This document shows positions 7,409-15,586 of a stretch of DNA of 64,000 nucleotides, piece by piece. The stretch spans positions 1-64,000 of the forward strand of contig NZ_CP067126.1 in the NCBI RefSeq assembly GCF_028553725.1. The letters are read 5' to 3'. How positions within the stretch are numbered: position 1 is the first letter of the stretch; each line of letters opens with the position of its first letter. The DNA is from Paracoccus alcaliphilus. Lineage in GTDB: Bacteria > Pseudomonadota > Alphaproteobacteria > Rhodobacterales > Rhodobacteraceae. The notes beneath the pieces are model-generated. The model saw nothing but the letters and a program-made list of their open reading frames with translations, made no database searches and had not been told where the DNA came from. The position numbers and the translations under genes are program-made.

Positions 7409-8338
7409 ATGAAAAACAGGCTTCTTCCCGGTATAATTTGCTATGTTATAACATCGTTATTTTCCGTCGCCGCGCAGGCCGAGCGGTTGAATGTCGTGGC
7501 CAGTTTCTCGATCATCGGCGATTTCGCGCAACAGGTGGGCGGCGAGCATATCGACCTGAAGGTGCTGGTCGGGCCGGGATCGGACGCCCATGTCTATGAG
7601 CCGCGGCCGGCGGATGCGATGGCGCTGGCCGGTGCCGATGTGGTGCTGACCAACGGGCTGTCTTTCGAGGGGTTCCTGTCGCGGCTGATCGCGGCCAGCG
7701 GCACCGACGCGCCGATCATCGCGCTGACCGAGGGGGCGCATGTGCTGGATGATCCGGCGGGCGGGCATTACCACATGAACGGCGACGAGGCCGTGTTTCA
7801 CGCTGCCGCACAGGACCCCCATGCCTGGCAATCGGTTGCGAATGCGCAGGTCTATGTCGAAAATATTGCCGAGGCCTTTTGCGCCGCCGATGCCGGGGGA
7901 TGCGAGGAATACCGGGCGAATGCGGCGCGTTACAATGACGAACTGGCGGCGTTGGACCAGCATATCCGCGACGCGGTGGCGGATTTGCCGCCCGAACGCC
8001 GCAGCGTGGTCGTGGCCCATAACGCCTTTCGTTATTTCGAGGACGCCTATGGCATCACCTTCCTGTCGCCGCAGGGGGTCTCGACCGAGGCCGAGGCTTC
8101 GGCCGCCGATGTCGCCGGCCTGATCCGGGAAATCCGCCAGCACGATGCCGGGGCGATCTTTGCCGAAAGCATCTCGGATACGCGGCTGTTGGACCGGATC
8201 GCCGCCGAGACGGATCTGGAAATCGCGGGCACGCTCTATTCCGACGCGCTGTCGGCAGAGGACGGCCCGGCGCCCGGCTATCTGGCGATGATGCGCCACA
8301 ACGCCGACTCGATCCTGTCCGCGCTGGCACCGCGCTGA
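7409..8338 (+). CDS. aztC: Zinc-binding periplasmic protein AztC
   Basis: Cluster A-I solute-binding protein of about 309 residues with a Sec signal peptide ending near AAQA. Conserved features include SFSIIGDFAQQVGG, the first His ligand in DAHVYEPRPAD, a flexible loop containing GGHYHMNGDE, and a second His in DPHAWQSV, then VVAHNAFRYF. The second ATG (7409) is preferred because AGGAG lies six bases before it; an in-frame ATG six bases upstream is too close to that site. The AT-rich start of the gene contains a Zur-box-like palindrome. AztC is known to take zinc from AztD. Confidence 0.93.
   Translation: MKNRLLPGIICYVITSLFSVAAQAERLNVVASFSIIGDFAQQVGGEHIDLKVLVGPGSDAHVYEPRPADAMALAGADVVLTNGLSFEGFLSRLIAASGTDAPIIALTEGAHVLDDPAGGHYHMNGDEAVFHAAAQDPHAWQSVANAQVYVENIAEAFCAADAGGCEEYRANAARYNDELAALDQHIRDAVADLPPERRSVVVAHNAFRYFEDAYGITFLSPQGVSTEAEASAADVAGLIREIRQHDAGAIFAESISDTRLLDRIAAETDLEIAGTLYSDALSAEDGPAPGYLAMMRHNADSILSALAPR
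7443..7454. promoter_or_regulatory. Zur-box-like palindrome inside aztC
   Basis: ATGTTATAACAT, a perfect 12-bp palindrome in the signal-peptide codons of aztC, in a sharp AT-rich dip (7430-7465) within otherwise GC-rich DNA. It matches the Zur operator core better than the site upstream of aztA. It could act as an intragenic operator or roadblock. Confidence 0.6.
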
Positions 8339-8367
8339 CCACTGACGACATGAACAGGAGAACCAGC

Positions 8368-9576
8368 ATGTTCCGCAAATTCGCCACCTCGACCGCCATC
8401 GCGATGATCCTTGCGCCCGTCGCCTTTGCGCATGAGGGCCATGACCATGACGACGATCTGACCCATTACCGTGTTTTTGTCGGCGATCACGACAAGCCGC
8501 TGGTCACCGCCTTCGATCTGACCGAGCCCGAGCATCGCTGGAGCTTTGATCTTGCCGGTCAGGCAAAGCTGTTTGCGGTCGCCGGTGGCGCGGTCGTGGC
8601 GGCGGTGCAGTCGGATGACGATCATGTGCATTTCATCTCCAGCGGGATCGAGTTGCATGACCACGGCGACCATACCGATCTGGAGGTCAGCGATCCGGCC
8701 ATGCTGGGCGCGCCGCTGACCGGCCCGCGCCCGTTCCATCTGGTCGATCACGGCGGCAAGGTGGTGATCAATTACGACAAGGGCGGTTATGCCGGGATCA
8801 TCGAGGCCAGCGCGCTGGCAGGCGGCACCATCGGCGAGGCGAATTTCCCGCAATCTTATCCGCATCACGGCTTTGTCGCCCCGCTGGGTCCGGTCTGGCT
8901 GGGCACGGTGGCGGCGGATGGAGAGGGCGCGCGGCTGGGTCTGCAACAGTTTCAGGCCGATGGCAGCGCAGTGGGCGATCTGGCCCCATGCACCGGCATT
9001 CATGGCGAGGCGTTTTCCGGCGCCTTTCTGGCGGCGGGCTGCGAAGAGGGCGTGCTGACCGCCACCATCGCCGGGGGTGCGCCGGTCTTCGAGATGCTGC
9101 CCTATCCCGAGGATTTCCCGCAGGATGTGACAACCGGTACCCTGCTGGGCTCGACCGCGATTCAGGTGTTTCTGGGCAATCACGGCGCTGACGGGCTGGT
9201 GGTGATCGACCCGGTGGATCAGCCGCATTTCCGCCGGATCGAGCTGCCCTTCCGTCGCATTGATTTCGCGCTGGACCCGGTGCGGCCCGCGCATGGCTAT
9301 GTGCTGACCGAGGACGGGACCCTGCACCGCATCGACCTGCTGAATGCCGAAATCGCCGCCAGCGAAAGCGTGACCGAGCCCTATTCGATGGATGGTCACT
9401 GGAACGACCCGCGCCCGCGCATTGCCATGGCGGGCGATGAGATCGTGGTCAGCGACCCGCGCGCGGGGCTGGTGCGCCGGATATCGACCGAAGATCTGAG
9501 CGAGATCGGCACCATCGAGGTCGAGGGCCAGCCCTATAACCTGACCGTGGTCGGCGGCAGCGGGCTGAGCCACTGA
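8368..9576 (+). CDS. aztD: Periplasmic zinc metallochaperone AztD
   Basis: Secreted protein of 402 residues with a signal peptide (MFRKFATSTAIAMILAPVAFA) immediately followed by HEGHDHDDD, the His/Asp-rich zinc-binding N terminus of AztD. The rest is beta-propeller-like, with further metal-site candidates in DDDHVHF and ELHDHGDHTD. AztD of P. denitrificans delivers zinc to AztC. The ATG at 8368 has AGGAG seven bases upstream; an earlier in-frame ATG at 8350 lacks a site. It ends 6 bp from the convergent zevB-like gene. Confidence 0.9.
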   Translation: MFRKFATSTAIAMILAPVAFAHEGHDHDDDLTHYRVFVGDHDKPLVTAFDLTEPEHRWSFDLAGQAKLFAVAGGAVVAAVQSDDDHVHFISSGIELHDHGDHTDLEVSDPAMLGAPLTGPRPFHLVDHGGKVVINYDKGGYAGIIEASALAGGTIGEANFPQSYPHHGFVAPLGPVWLGTVAADGEGARLGLQQFQADGSAVGDLAPCTGIHGEAFSGAFLAAGCEEGVLTATIAGGAPVFEMLPYPEDFPQDVTTGTLLGSTAIQVFLGNHGADGLVVIDPVDQPHFRRIELPFRRIDFALDPVRPAHGYVLTEDGTLHRIDLLNAEIAASESVTEPYSMDGHWNDPRPRIAMAGDEIVVSDPRAGLVRRISTEDLSEIGTIEVEGQPYNLTVVGGSGLSH

Positions 9577-9582
9577 CGGCGG

Positions 9583-10467
9583 TCAGAACCAGCCGCCCCT
9601 GAAGGCCGCAAGACCGGCCAGCCCGATCAGCAGGCCCAGCCCGATTTCCAACCCGGCAAAGACCACCGGCGCCCGGCCAAGGCTGGGCGCCGACATCATC
9701 ACGCCGCGCCGCATCCCCACGGCCATCGCCGCCGCCAGCGCAGTCACCATCGCCGTGCCCACGCCCATGACATAGGCCCCGGCGATGCCCATCCCGGTCA
9801 GTTGCAGCCGCCATGTCATCAGCAGCAGGAACAGCGCCCCGGTGCAGGGCCGCATCGCGATGCCCAGCACCAGCGCCAGCATTTCCCGCCAGTTGCGCGC
9901 CTGCCGGACCTGATCGGCATCCGGCGCATGGGCATGGCCGCAGCCGCAATGCGCGTCGTGGTGATGATGGTGGTGCGGGCGATTGTCCCGCAGCCGCCGG
10001 ACGCCGCGCCACAACAACAGCAGCCCCAGCGCGCCGATGGCCAGCGCCGAGAGGGGTTCGATCTGCGTGGCCAGCCCCTCGATCCGGTCGCGCGCCCCGC
10101 CCAGCAGCAAGATCGCGCCATGCACCAGCAGCACCGCGACGGTGGCCTGCGCCAGACTGGCGGTGACGGCCAGCCAGACCATCCGCCGCAAGGTGCCGTC
10201 ATTGGCCATCGCATAGGCGCCCATCACCGCCTTGCCATGCCCCGGCCCCAGCGCATGCAGGAAGCCATAGGCAAAGCAGATCGACATGAAGCCCGTAACC
10301 GCCCCCGGCGCGCCCGCGCGCAGACCGCGCAGGGCCCCGGCCAGCGCATTCTGGTAATCGCGCTGCGTCGAGGTGATCCATTGCGACAGACCGGCATCCA
10401 GCCCGGCGGCGAAGAACAGCCCCACCAGCGCGGCCAGCGCCAGCAAAGTCAGGATCAGGGCGCGCAT
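9583..10467 (-). CDS. zevB: NicO/ZevB-family metal permease
   Basis: Inner-membrane protein of 294 residues, nickel/cobalt transporter (NicO) family. It has the signature HALGPGHGKAV near residue 71 and a central His-rich loop (six consecutive His, then DAHCGCGHAHAP) between membrane segments. Pairing with a DUF1007 protein whose gene overlaps it by 13 bp matches the ZevAB zinc-uptake pair described in Haemophilus influenzae. Placement tail-to-tail with aztABCD supports zinc rather than nickel, but metal specificity is inferred. Confidence 0.8.
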   Translation of the reverse strand: MRALILTLLALAALVGLFFAAGLDAGLSQWITSTQRDYQNALAGALRGLRAGAPGAVTGFMSICFAYGFLHALGPGHGKAVMGAYAMANDGTLRRMVWLAVTASLAQATVAVLLVHGAILLLGGARDRIEGLATQIEPLSALAIGALGLLLLWRGVRRLRDNRPHHHHHHDAHCGCGHAHAPDADQVRQARNWREMLALVLGIAMRPCTGALFLLLMTWRLQLTGMGIAGAYVMGVGTAMVTALAAAMAVGMRRGVMMSAPSLGRAPVVFAGLEIGLGLLIGLAGLAAFRGGWF

Positions 10468-11108
10468 TGCAGGCTGACCTCATCGGCGAAAGCATGGCCC
10501 AGTTCGGGCATCGGAACCTCGCCGCTGGCGCTGATGGCGTCCAGAGTGGCCAGTTCGTCGGCATAGAGCTTTTGCGCGGCGGACAGATCGGCCTCATCCA
10601 CGGTGACCCGGCAATCCTCGCGCCCGACGATGCGGGGCGCGGCGGTCAGCGAATAGGCGGTGTAATAGACCGGGTCATAGATCCTGACCGAGACAGGCGC
10701 CTCTGCCGGGTCGGGGCGGGCGATCACGGCGCGCAGATGGGTCTCGATCAGGCGGCCGTCGCGATAATGGATCCGCGCCTCCAGCGGCCCGGACAGTTCC
10801 AGCGGCGCGCCGTCCTGGGTCAGATACAGATCGCCCTCGAAATCCTGCGGCCAGTCGCGGGCGGCCTCTGTCAGCACGGTCAGCTCGTCCTCGGACAGGT
10901 TGCCGTCGGCATCGCCGGCTAACCCCAGATCGCCAAGGATCAGCATCGAGCTGAAATCGTCATAGACCCAGACCACGCCCACCGCGCCCAGACGGCCCTG
11001 ATCGTCGAAACGCAGCGTCATCCCGGCATCCACGAACATGTGCGGATGCGCGAGGGCGGCCACCGGGGCCAGCGCCACAAGGGCGAAAAGGGGAACGATG
11101 CGTAACAC
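10455..11108 (-). CDS. zevA: DUF1007 periplasmic protein, ZevA-like
   Basis: Secreted partner of the NicO-family permease, about 217 residues. A GTG start at 11108 gives a clean signal peptide (MLRIVPLFALVALAPVAALA) followed at once by HPHMFVDA, the conserved DUF1007 opening and a likely metal ligand set. A TTG at 11138 would add ten residues and cannot be excluded. Its 3' end overlaps the permease start by 13 bp. No Zur-like palindrome was seen upstream. Confidence 0.78.
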   Translation of the reverse strand: MLRIVPLFALVALAPVAALAHPHMFVDAGMTLRFDDQGRLGAVGVVWVYDDFSSMLILGDLGLAGDADGNLSEDELTVLTEAARDWPQDFEGDLYLTQDGAPLELSGPLEARIHYRDGRLIETHLRAVIARPDPAEAPVSVRIYDPVYYTAYSLTAAPRIVGREDCRVTVDEADLSAAQKLYADELATLDAISASGEVPMPELGHAFADEVSLQCAP

Positions 11109-11689
11109 GCGCCCACTTAGCGCATGCGGCCGGGGCAAGGCAATTCAAGCCTTGGTGGGTGGGCGGAACGGCGCGAATCGCCCGCAGCGGACCAGAAAAA
11201 AACGTGTCGCAGTTGGTTAAATTTGTCACGGTTAACGAATTATTAATATTTTAACGATACGATCTGCGCCTTTTTCTTCGGGACGACACGCTGCCAGATA
11301 TGCGCCGTCATCTGGATTTGCTGATTGTTAACTTTTGCCGTCGCCAAATCCGGTCATGGCCTGCGCGCACACACATCTTCGGCAAGGCGAGTGACCGGCA
11401 TTATCGCGCAAATTCATGGCGTTATAGAACACCCTATGCGTGTGTTTGTCGCGATATCGGTCGCTATGAGTGTGCATCCTGTGCAACTATTTGCACGCTA
11501 TCGGCGAGTTTTTGCTTGAAAGAGAGGAGCGGTTCGGTAAGAAGCCGCTTAGATAGCACATAGATCAATACGGTTCGAAGTAAGCGGTAAACGGTTGTTC
11601 CAAGTGATTTTTGCACCCTGCAACGAGTTTTTGCAGGCTCTCTTGGTCTGTTCATCGCCGACGTCGGGCCCCGCCCCGGAGACGGAACG
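11109..11689. other. AT-rich intergenic region upstream of the DUF11 gene
   Basis: About 580 bases without a convincing gene, markedly richer in A+T than its surroundings. It holds a TTAA-N7-TTAA element (listed separately) and imperfect direct repeats built on GAGTTTTTGC near 11505-11518 and 11625-11638. It is divergent between zevA and the DUF11 gene, so it should carry both promoters. A short frame at 11300-11563 has no recognisable product. Confidence 0.5.
11232..11246. promoter_or_regulatory. CtrA-type element TTAA-N7-TTAA
   Basis: TTAACGAATTATTAA fits the full CtrA consensus exactly. It lies about 440 bp before the DUF11 gene and 120 bp before the zevA start. In AT-rich DNA this can arise by chance. 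Confidence 0.35.
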
Positions 11690-12406
11690 ATGAAGAAAAT
11701 CAGCCTTCCCCTGTTCAACGCATTGGCGGGTCTGGTTCTTGTCATCCTGCTGATGGCGGGGACTGCTCAGGCGCAAGGCCTGACGATGAATATCACCGAT
11801 ACCGATTATGATCCGATCCCTGCGGGCGGGGAAATCAATTACGCGGTTCGTATTCAGAACGGCGGGAATATCCGGACGGATGCGCGGGATATAACTTTAA
11901 CTATTCCGGCGAATACCACCTATACCGGGATCAGTGGCGGATTGCTGAATTGCGAACCCGCGCCAGCGATCACCGGACCCGCCGACATCACCTGCCAGAT
12001 CCCCAGCCTCGCCCCGCGCGAGGAGGTGCAGGCGACGGTTCTGGTCGTGCCGAGCCTGGCCGGAACCATCGGTTTCAGCGGGCAGGTCGACGGTCAGGAC
12101 ATCCTGACGCAAAACACCACCGTCACGGTCGGCGCCGATCTGGAACTGGGATTCGTGGCGCCCGCCAGCATTCAGGCCGGGGAGTTCCTGTCCTTTCAGG
12201 CGGTGATCACCAATCACGGGCCATATGACGGGGGCAGTACCAGATTCACCATGCTGCTGCCCGCCGCCCTGTCGCATGACATCACCATGCCCGCAGGCTG
12301 CTCGATCGCCGGAAATACGGTGACCTGCGACGTTACCGGCCCGATCCCGGCGGATGGGGTGATCACGCTGGATTTCGTAACCCAGGTCCTGACCGGCGAC
12401 ATATGA
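11690..12406 (+). pseudogene. N-terminal part of a disrupted DUF11-repeat surface protein
   Basis: A signal peptide (cleavage near GTAQAQ) is followed by two Ig-like DUF11-type repeats: about residues 25-130, with GGEINYAVRIQNGG and NTTYTGISGG, and about 145-235, with ADLELGF, QAVITNHGPYDGG and CDVTGPIPADGVITLDF. GGAG lies 8 bases before the ATG. The frame stops (GACATATGA) where foreign DNA begins, mid-domain. The matching C-terminal end reappears at 15587 with the same class of extracellular domains. The original protein was probably longer, since the middle appears to be missing. Confidence 0.75.
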
Positions 12407-12526
12407 CTCAAGTAAGCGAAAACAATCACTTGCATTGTCTAACCGCCCGGATTCGTTCCGCTGTTTTTCATAGGGTTTCTATAGATTCGTCAAACCGCTT
12501 GCGGGGCCTCAACGGAGGACTCGCAC
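12407..12526. other. Left flank of the foreign insertion in the DUF11 gene
   Basis: The boundary between DUF11 sequence and incoming DNA falls within about 12395-12440. The flank has CAAGT (12410-12414) and ACTTG (12429-12433) as inverted arms and then the primase leader with a GGAGG ribosome site. No integrase or obvious attachment duplication is visible. Confidence 0.35.
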
Positions 12527-13174
12527 ATGGATATGCGACATCACGACGATTTCAGCGACCTGCTGGGGGGCACCCCTGAAATAGAGAGAGCCGCAGCGGC
12601 TGGTCCCCGCAACGGCTCTAAAATAAGACAGGAAGTCATCCCTGCCAAAGACAATACAGCAATCGCGCCGGCCTCGCAACAGGGTGGTGATCATGATGAC
12701 CTGCTGGGCGGCGAGACTTTCCCTGCTGATTCGCGCATCTGGACCGCATGGCGCGAAGAGGAAGTAAAAGGGCGCGTCACGAAAGTGCCGTATCGCTCGA
12801 CCGGCAGCAAATCAGCGTCTGACGATCCGTCAACGTGGATCAATCGCGCCGATGCCCGCAACGTTGCCGCGCGGCTCAAAACTGAGGGGCGCAAGGGCGT
12901 GGGCGTCTTTCTTGGCGGTGAAGCCGCCTTGCGGATGGGCGGCGTTGACCTCGACTCCTGCTATGATCCCGTCAGCAAAACGCTTGAACCGTGGGCGCAA
13001 GAGGTTGTCGACCGCTTCGCATCCTATGCCGAGATCAGCCCGAGCGGTAAGGGCGTGAAGGTGTTCTTCCACTATGCGCCTGATGATCTGGAACCGCTGA
13101 AGGCGGTGATGGGGACCAAGTGGAGCAAGGTATTCTCACGCGGCACCCATCTGGAAATCGCGCTACATCTGGGC
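12527..13174 (+). pseudogene. Truncated primase-polymerase (NrS-1-like / prim-pol)
   Basis: The first 216 residues of a mobile-element replication protein. After a linker with two DLLGG motifs comes an archaeo-eukaryotic primase-type domain: RIWTAWREEE, KVPYRSTG, DDPSTWINRADA, GVGVFLGG, GGVDLDSCYD (acidic metal site) and YAEISPSGKGVKVFF. This pattern is typical of phage and plasmid primase-polymerases that continue into a helicase. The gene is cut exactly where the IS903-group left terminus begins (13175); the frame reads on into IS DNA to 13234. GGAGG lies 7 bases before the ATG. The helicase portion is absent. Confidence 0.72.
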
Positions 13175-13180
13175 GGCGTT

Positions 13181-14538
13181 GATGGTGTAACCGCCCCCCG
13201 ACGGCATCTGTGTGCCAGGGTGGGTTTGCGATGATCCACATAGGAGAGCGGTCATGTCGGAGGTTATCACTGTCGGGCTCGATCTGGCGAAGAATGTGTT
13301 CCAGGCTCACGGGGCTGATGCCTTGGGGCGTGTTCTTTTTCGCAAGAAACTGAGGCGGGATCAGGTTCTGCCGTTTTTCAGCCAGCAGCCGAGCTGCGTT
13401 GTCGCGATGGAAGCTTGCGGTGGCGCGCACTTCTGGGGCCGCGAGCTTGGCAAGCTCGGGCACGAGGTGCGGCTGATCCCGCCTGCCTATGTCAAACCCT
13501 TCGTCAAGCGCCAGAAGAACGACATGGCCGATGCCGAGGCCATCTGCGAAGCGGCGACACGCCCGACGATGCGTTTTGTGCCCGTAAAGAGTGAGGAGAC
13601 CCAGGGGGCGGCAATGGTCTTCCGCATCCGGGAACTTCTGATCCGGCAGCGCACACAGGCAATCAACGCCCTGCGTGGGCATTTGGGCGAGTTCGGTCAG
13701 ATCGTGCCGCAGGGTGCTGGCAACGCGGCTCGGCTGATTGCGATCATCGAGGACCCCGACAGCGGTCTGCCCGCCGATGCCATCGCCACACTTGATGTGC
13801 TGGTCGCGGCGCTCCGACACCTCGAAGCGGAGATCGGGAAGCTGGACGCCGAGATCAGCCGGCGGGCCAAGGATAACGAAGTCGCGCGGCGCTTGATGAC
13901 AATCCCGGGCATCGGCCCCCTGATCGCAACGGCCATCGCCACACTTGCTCCCCCGCCTGAACTCTTCCGGAAGGGGCGGGACTTTGCAGCATGGCTCGGG
14001 CTCACGCCCCGCCAGCACTCGACGGGCGGCAAACAGCGGCTTGGCGCCACGACGAAGATGGGGGAACGGTCCCTGCGGCGCTTGATGATCATCGGCGCCA
14101 ACAGCGTGGTCATCAAGCGGCACGTTCATGCCTCGGCTCGGCCAGGCACCTGGTTGGGCGGAATGCTGACGCGCAAGCCACCCATGCTGGTGCGGGTAGC
14201 GCTGGCGAACAAGATGGCGCGCATCGTCTGGGCTTTGATGGCCCACGGTGACGTCTACAAAGCTCCGGCCGCAGCGGCATAAGCCGTCAAGGTCGCGAGG
14301 ACGTCGGAGCAAAAGAGGGCAAGGAGACGTTTGGCGCAACGGTCGTGAGACGGGATCAGAGGAACCAGCCTGCAACAAAGTGCCTTCGAGCACGCGGCGT
14401 TGATTTGGGACCTGATCCGCGAACACCATACGGGCCGGCGGCATGACGATGGCCGCAACAGAGGCCGGATACATGTCAGCACCCGACAGCGCGCGAAACT
14501 GATCCACAAACCCTCTTGCGCAAGGGGCGGTTATACAT
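13181..14538 (+). mobile_element. IS110-family, IS1111-group element inside an IS903 terminal repeat
   Basis: About 1358 bp. Boundaries were read by comparison with the uninterrupted IS903-group terminus of copy 2, so they are exact to within a base or two. Subterminal inverted repeats are visible: GTGTAACCGCCCC near 13185-13197 and GGGGCGGTTATAC at 14524-14536, as in IS1111-group elements. It carries one transposase gene. The 240 bases after the transposase stop contain no other gene. Confidence 0.85.
13254..14282 (+). CDS. IS110/IS1111-group transposase (serine/DEDD type)
   Basis: 342 residues. The N-terminal RuvC-like DEDD domain starts VGLDLAKNVFQAHG, with further acidic positions in AMEACGG and RQKNDMADAEAI. 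The C-terminal Transposase_20 domain has RLMTIPGIGPLIATAIA and the conserved region with the catalytic serine (TPRQHSTGGKQRLGATTKMG). Length is normal and the frame is intact, so the element may be active. The ATG has AGGAG upstream. IS110-family enzymes are guided by a noncoding RNA made from an end of the element. Confidence 0.93.
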   Translation: MSEVITVGLDLAKNVFQAHGADALGRVLFRKKLRRDQVLPFFSQQPSCVVAMEACGGAHFWGRELGKLGHEVRLIPPAYVKPFVKRQKNDMADAEAICEAATRPTMRFVPVKSEETQGAAMVFRIRELLIRQRTQAINALRGHLGEFGQIVPQGAGNAARLIAIIEDPDSGLPADAIATLDVLVAALRHLEAEIGKLDAEISRRAKDNEVARRLMTIPGIGPLIATAIATLAPPPELFRKGRDFAAWLGLTPRQHSTGGKQRLGATTKMGERSLRRLMIIGANSVVIKRHVHASARPGTWLGGMLTRKPPMLVRVALANKMARIVWALMAHGDVYKAPAAAA

Positions 14539-14599
14539 GTTGCAGAACTCCGTTTTCTGAGGGATTCACACTGCGAATCCAGTGGGCTAAGGGGCGAGT

Positions 14600-15532
14600 A
14601 TGAGCAAGCCTGAGCCCACCCGCTACCGCACGATGAACTGGAAGTCCTACAACGATGCCTTGAAGCGGCGCGGGTCCCTTCTGATCTGGCTGGACAAGGA
14701 CATGGTTTGGCGCGCACCCAAATCCGGATGCAATGGTCGGCCGCCGGTCTTCTCTGATGCCGCGATCCAGTTCTGCTTGATGGTGAAGGTTCTGTTCGGC
14801 CTGCCTCTCCGGCAAACGACAGGGATGGTGGCGAGCATCCTTTCGATGGCCGGGCTCGACTGGCGGGTGCCCGATTTCTCGACCCTGAGCCGCAGGCAGA
14901 AGCGCATCACGGTTCAGATCACGAGCCGCCGTGCGCCGGGGCCGCTGAACCTGCTGGTGGACAGCACCGGGATCAAGTTTCTTGGTGATGGGGAATGGCT
15001 TGCCCGCAAGCATGGCCCGCATCGCCGACGCCAATATCGTAAGGTTCATCTGGCGATGGACACGGCTACAGGTGACATCCGCGCCGTCGAATTCACCTCA
15101 AGCCGTGAAGGCGACAGCCCTGTTCTGCCCGACCTGCTCAACCAGATCCCAGAGGATGAACAGATCGGCACCGTCACCGGCGACGGTGCCTTTGACACCC
15201 GACGCTGCCACACCGCGATCCTGGATCGAGGCGGCACCGCTATCATCCCGATCCGGAGGAATGGCCGTCTCTGGAAGGAGGATTGCCCCGCAGCCAGGGC
15301 GCGCAACGAGATCCTCCGGGCAACCCAGCGCTTGGGCAGGGCCATATGGAAGCGCTGGTCAGGTTATCACGTCCGAAGCAGGATCGAGGCAAGGATGCGC
15401 TGCCTCAAGGCCTTCGGTGAACGCATCTCATCACGAGACCCGGACCGCCAGACCGCCGAAATCCATATCCGCATCGCCCTCATGAACCGCTTCAATGCCC
15501 TCGGATCCGCCGAGATCAAACGCGTGGCATGA
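14600..15532 (+). CDS. IS5-family (IS903 group) transposase, copy 1
   Basis: 310 residues, full length for the group. DDE catalytic residues lie in [22 protein letters not shown] and [21 protein letters not shown]. It is identical in sequence to the transposase at 61197-62129. The frame is intact, although the element's left end is split by the nested IS1111-type element, so this copy should be unable to move by itself. Confidence 0.95.
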   Translation: MSKPEPTRYRTMNWKSYNDALKRRGSLLIWLDKDMVWRAPKSGCNGRPPVFSDAAIQFCLMVKVLFGLPLRQTTGMVASILSMAGLDWRVPDFSTLSRRQKRITVQITSRRAPGPLNLLVDSTGIKFLGDGEWLARKHGPHRRRQYRKVHLAMDTATGDIRAVEFTSSREGDSPVLPDLLNQIPEDEQIGTVTGDGAFDTRRCHTAILDRGGTAIIPIRRNGRLWKEDCPAARARNEILRATQRLGRAIWKRWSGYHVRSRIEARMRCLKAFGERISSRDPDRQTAEIHIRIALMNRFNALGSAEIKRVA

Positions 15533-15586
15533 ACTCAACGCGGAAAGGGAAAACTGCGCTCACACACTGACTTCTGCAACAACGCC

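Larger units (their letters stand above)
13175..15586 (+). mobile_element. IS903-group (IS5 family) element, copy 1, with nested IS1111-type insertion
   Basis: The left end GGCGTT (13175-13180) is separated from the rest of the element (14539-15586) by the IS1111-type element. Joined, they give the same termini as copy 2: GGCGTTGTTGCAGA on the left and TCTGCAACAACGCC on the right. Its transposase is identical to that of copy 2. The 9-bp flanks (CATCTGGGC on the left, GCCGATATC on the right) do not match, so there is no target duplication. That is expected if this copy later mediated a deletion. Confidence 0.88.

Noticed and set aside
11300..11563. Short protein-coding frames in the AT-rich leader
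   Set aside because: Several overlapping short frames on both strands, no ribosome sites and no recognisable domain.
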